A stretch of DNA of 7,580 nt from JBOFHT01 sp051649785. GTDB lineage: Archaea; Methanobacteriota; Methanobacteria; Methanobacteriales; Methanobacteriaceae. Below are positions 6,561-7,580 of this stretch, one piece after another. Under the pieces are notes generated by a model, which did no database searches, was not told the origin of the DNA, and saw only the letters and a list, made by a program, of their open reading frames with translations. The stretch's first letter is position 1. The number at the start of each line of letters is the position of its first letter. The position numbers and the translations under genes are program-made. The stretch lies in assembly GCA_051649785.1 (NCBI GenBank), contig JBOFHT010000003.1, positions 1-7,580 on the forward strand, given 5' to 3'.

Positions 6561-7034
6561 CTATTTAAAAAATTTATTAATAAGTGCATTAATTGTTCCA
6601 CTAATACCTAATGTAACTATGTTAACACGATATAATCTACCATTATCAGCCCTGTAATTAGAATTAAGAGCTAAAGAGCTTCTAATTTCCTCTTCAAACC
6701 CTCTTTTACATCTTAAAACCGCATGATAATAAAAAATATTATTAATAATATTGGCATTATCTCTACTATTTATATTATTATCATTAACATTACTATTACT
6801 ATCATTAGTGGCATTGTTATTATTTTTATCATAACAGGCATTATTGGAGGATTCATAAAATTTAACAAGCCATAAATCAAAATTACTTGTATAAATCTCA
6901 CCATGTAAACGTAAACAAGCATTCCATGCAATATATACAAATTCATCCCTAGTAATAGGAGATTCCGATTTAATGTTTAGTGCTAAATATCTATTTTTTA
7001 TTCTTAAAGTAGGGGGAAGAACTTTTAACTTCAT
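6561..7034 (-). CDS. rnp2: RNase P protein component 2 (Pop5) with an internal Asn-rich insert
   Basis: Pop5 binds the catalytic domain of RNase P RNA together with Rpp30 and supports tRNA 5'-end maturation. The N-terminal part, residues 1-60, is typical: MKLKVLPPTLRIKNRYLAL at 1-19 and a helix FVYIAWNACLRLHG at 32-45, then the strand LWLVKFYE at 54-61. The family core resumes at YYHAVLRCKRGFEEEIRSSLAL (102-123) and ends with RVNIVTLGISGTI (136-148). Between them, at about 62-99, lies a low-complexity stretch rich in Asn, Asp and Ser with no family likeness; it replaces what is normally a short loop between strands. Without it the length would be about 120, normal for archaeal Pop5. The frame is intact. 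Start ATG 7034-7032 is three bases after the rnp3 stop, with GGGAG ten bases upstream inside the end of rnp3, so the two are co-transcribed and likely coupled. Confidence 0.93.
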   Translation of the reverse strand: MKLKVLPPTLRIKNRYLALNIKSESPITRDEFVYIAWNACLRLHGEIYTSNFDLWLVKFYESSNNACYDKNNNNATNDSNSNVNDNNINSRDNANIINNIFYYHAVLRCKRGFEEEIRSSLALNSNYRADNGRLYRVNIVTLGISGTINALINKFFK

Positions 7035-7037
7035 ACT

Positions 7038-7580
7038 CTAGGTACTCCCATCATTAATATTATTAGTAATAATTTCCCGAACACCCACAACGACATAGCT
7101 ACTACGTTTAGAAGCAAAATCAATAATTTCTTCAGGAGTATTGATTATTGCATTATCAAAACCTTTATTACTAAGACCTAATGAAGTAAATATTGCTCTC
7201 AAGTCACGTGGTGCCTTTAAATCAAAAGTAGATTTAGCCCCAGAACTAATAATAAGTGGAAAATTAAATTTATTGTGGAACTTGATTATTTCTCTAAAAT
7301 TGGCTAAAAATTTAGCTCTATGGGAAAGATAGGAATTTAAAATATCAGATACGCATAACTCAATAGCAACATTATTTTTCACAGCTTCTTTAGCTAAAAC
7401 ATGATTTAATCCACAACCACGATCTTTAAGATAAGGTCTAGATAAGATATCAACTTTAATGTTTTCACACACAGCCCTATTGATTTTTATATCAGTTCCT
7501 TGAGCAAGAATTACGTCAACTTTGTTTCTGTACTTCTTAACCATTTTCTGAAGTTCATTAGGATTTTTAGATATTATATT
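7038..7580 (-). CDS. rnp3: RNase P protein component 3 (Rpp30), 5' end beyond the window
   Basis: The open frame runs in from the right edge: twelve codons (NIISKNPNELQK) precede an internal Met that should not be taken as the start. The visible 180 residues carry Rpp30 hallmarks of a TIM-barrel-like fold: KVDVILAQGTDIKINRAVCEN, VDILSRPYLKDRGCGLNHVLAKEAVKNNVAIELCVSDIL, FPLIISSGAKSTFDLKAPRDLRAIFTSLGL, and NTPEEIIDFASKR near the end. Archaeal Rpp30 is usually about 230-240 residues, so some 50-60 N-terminal residues lie outside. It partners Pop5 in archaeal RNase P, and the two genes are adjacent here. The C-terminus ends NNINDGST, a short polar tail. Promoter and start are out of view. Confidence 0.94.
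   Translation of the reverse strand, partial: NIISKNPNELQKMVKKYRNKVDVILAQGTDIKINRAVCENIKVDILSRPYLKDRGCGLNHVLAKEAVKNNVAIELCVSDILNSYLSHRAKFLANFREIIKFHNKFNFPLIISSGAKSTFDLKAPRDLRAIFTSLGLSNKGFDNAIINTPEEIIDFASKRSSYVVVGVREIITNNINDGST

Noticed and set aside
7141..7332. Plus-strand open frame opposite rnp3
   Set aside because: Antisense to a clearly conserved Rpp30 segment, with no supporting signal.

Overview
The window is archaeal and very AT-rich. Every gene I can support lies on the minus strand, so transcription runs from high to low coordinates. Gene content and order match the archaeal exosome/proteasome 'superoperon': RNase P protein Rpp30 (rnp3, 5' end cut by the window edge), RNase P protein Pop5 (rnp2), proteasome alpha subunit (psmA), an SBDS-family ribosome maturation factor, exosome subunits Rrp4, Rrp41 and Rrp42, ribosomal protein L37Ae, RNA polymerase subunit P (rpoP), and the first 46 codons of a Brix-domain ribosome biogenesis protein at the left edge. 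Base composition, long AT-only spacers, GGAGGTGAT-type ribosome binding sites and the protein sequences suggest a Methanobacteriales methanogen, most likely Methanobrevibacter or a close relative. The genus is my inference and was not tested by a search.

Layout from right to left. rnp3 (from 7580) and rnp2 are 3 bases apart and surely co-transcribed. A 566-base spacer without a visible gene (5995-6560) follows; it holds a T-rich likely terminator for rnp2 and two TATA boxes in a direct repeat ahead of psmA. psmA, SBDS and rrp4 are separated by 205 and 104 bases, with a good TATA box just upstream of rrp4. rrp4, rrp41 and rrp42 form a tight exosome block ending in a strong T-rich terminator region. 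A 438-base spacer (819-1256) precedes rpl37ae and rpoP, which are one base apart. A further 277-base spacer, with a TATA box, leads into the Brix gene.

Together these genes link RNA processing and decay (RNase P, exosome), ribosome assembly (SBDS, Brix, L37Ae), transcription (RpoP) and protein turnover (proteasome).

I do not see an undescribed system. What is unusual lies inside known genes: a 174-residue Asn-rich tail on Rrp4, a roughly 38-residue Asn-rich insert splitting Pop5, an Asn-rich N-terminal stretch on Rrp41, an acidic/Ser/Lys tail on PsmA, and an rrp41 gene that lacks a canonical start codon at the position its ribosome binding site predicts. The spacers also suggest that the ancestral superoperon is divided here into several transcription units.
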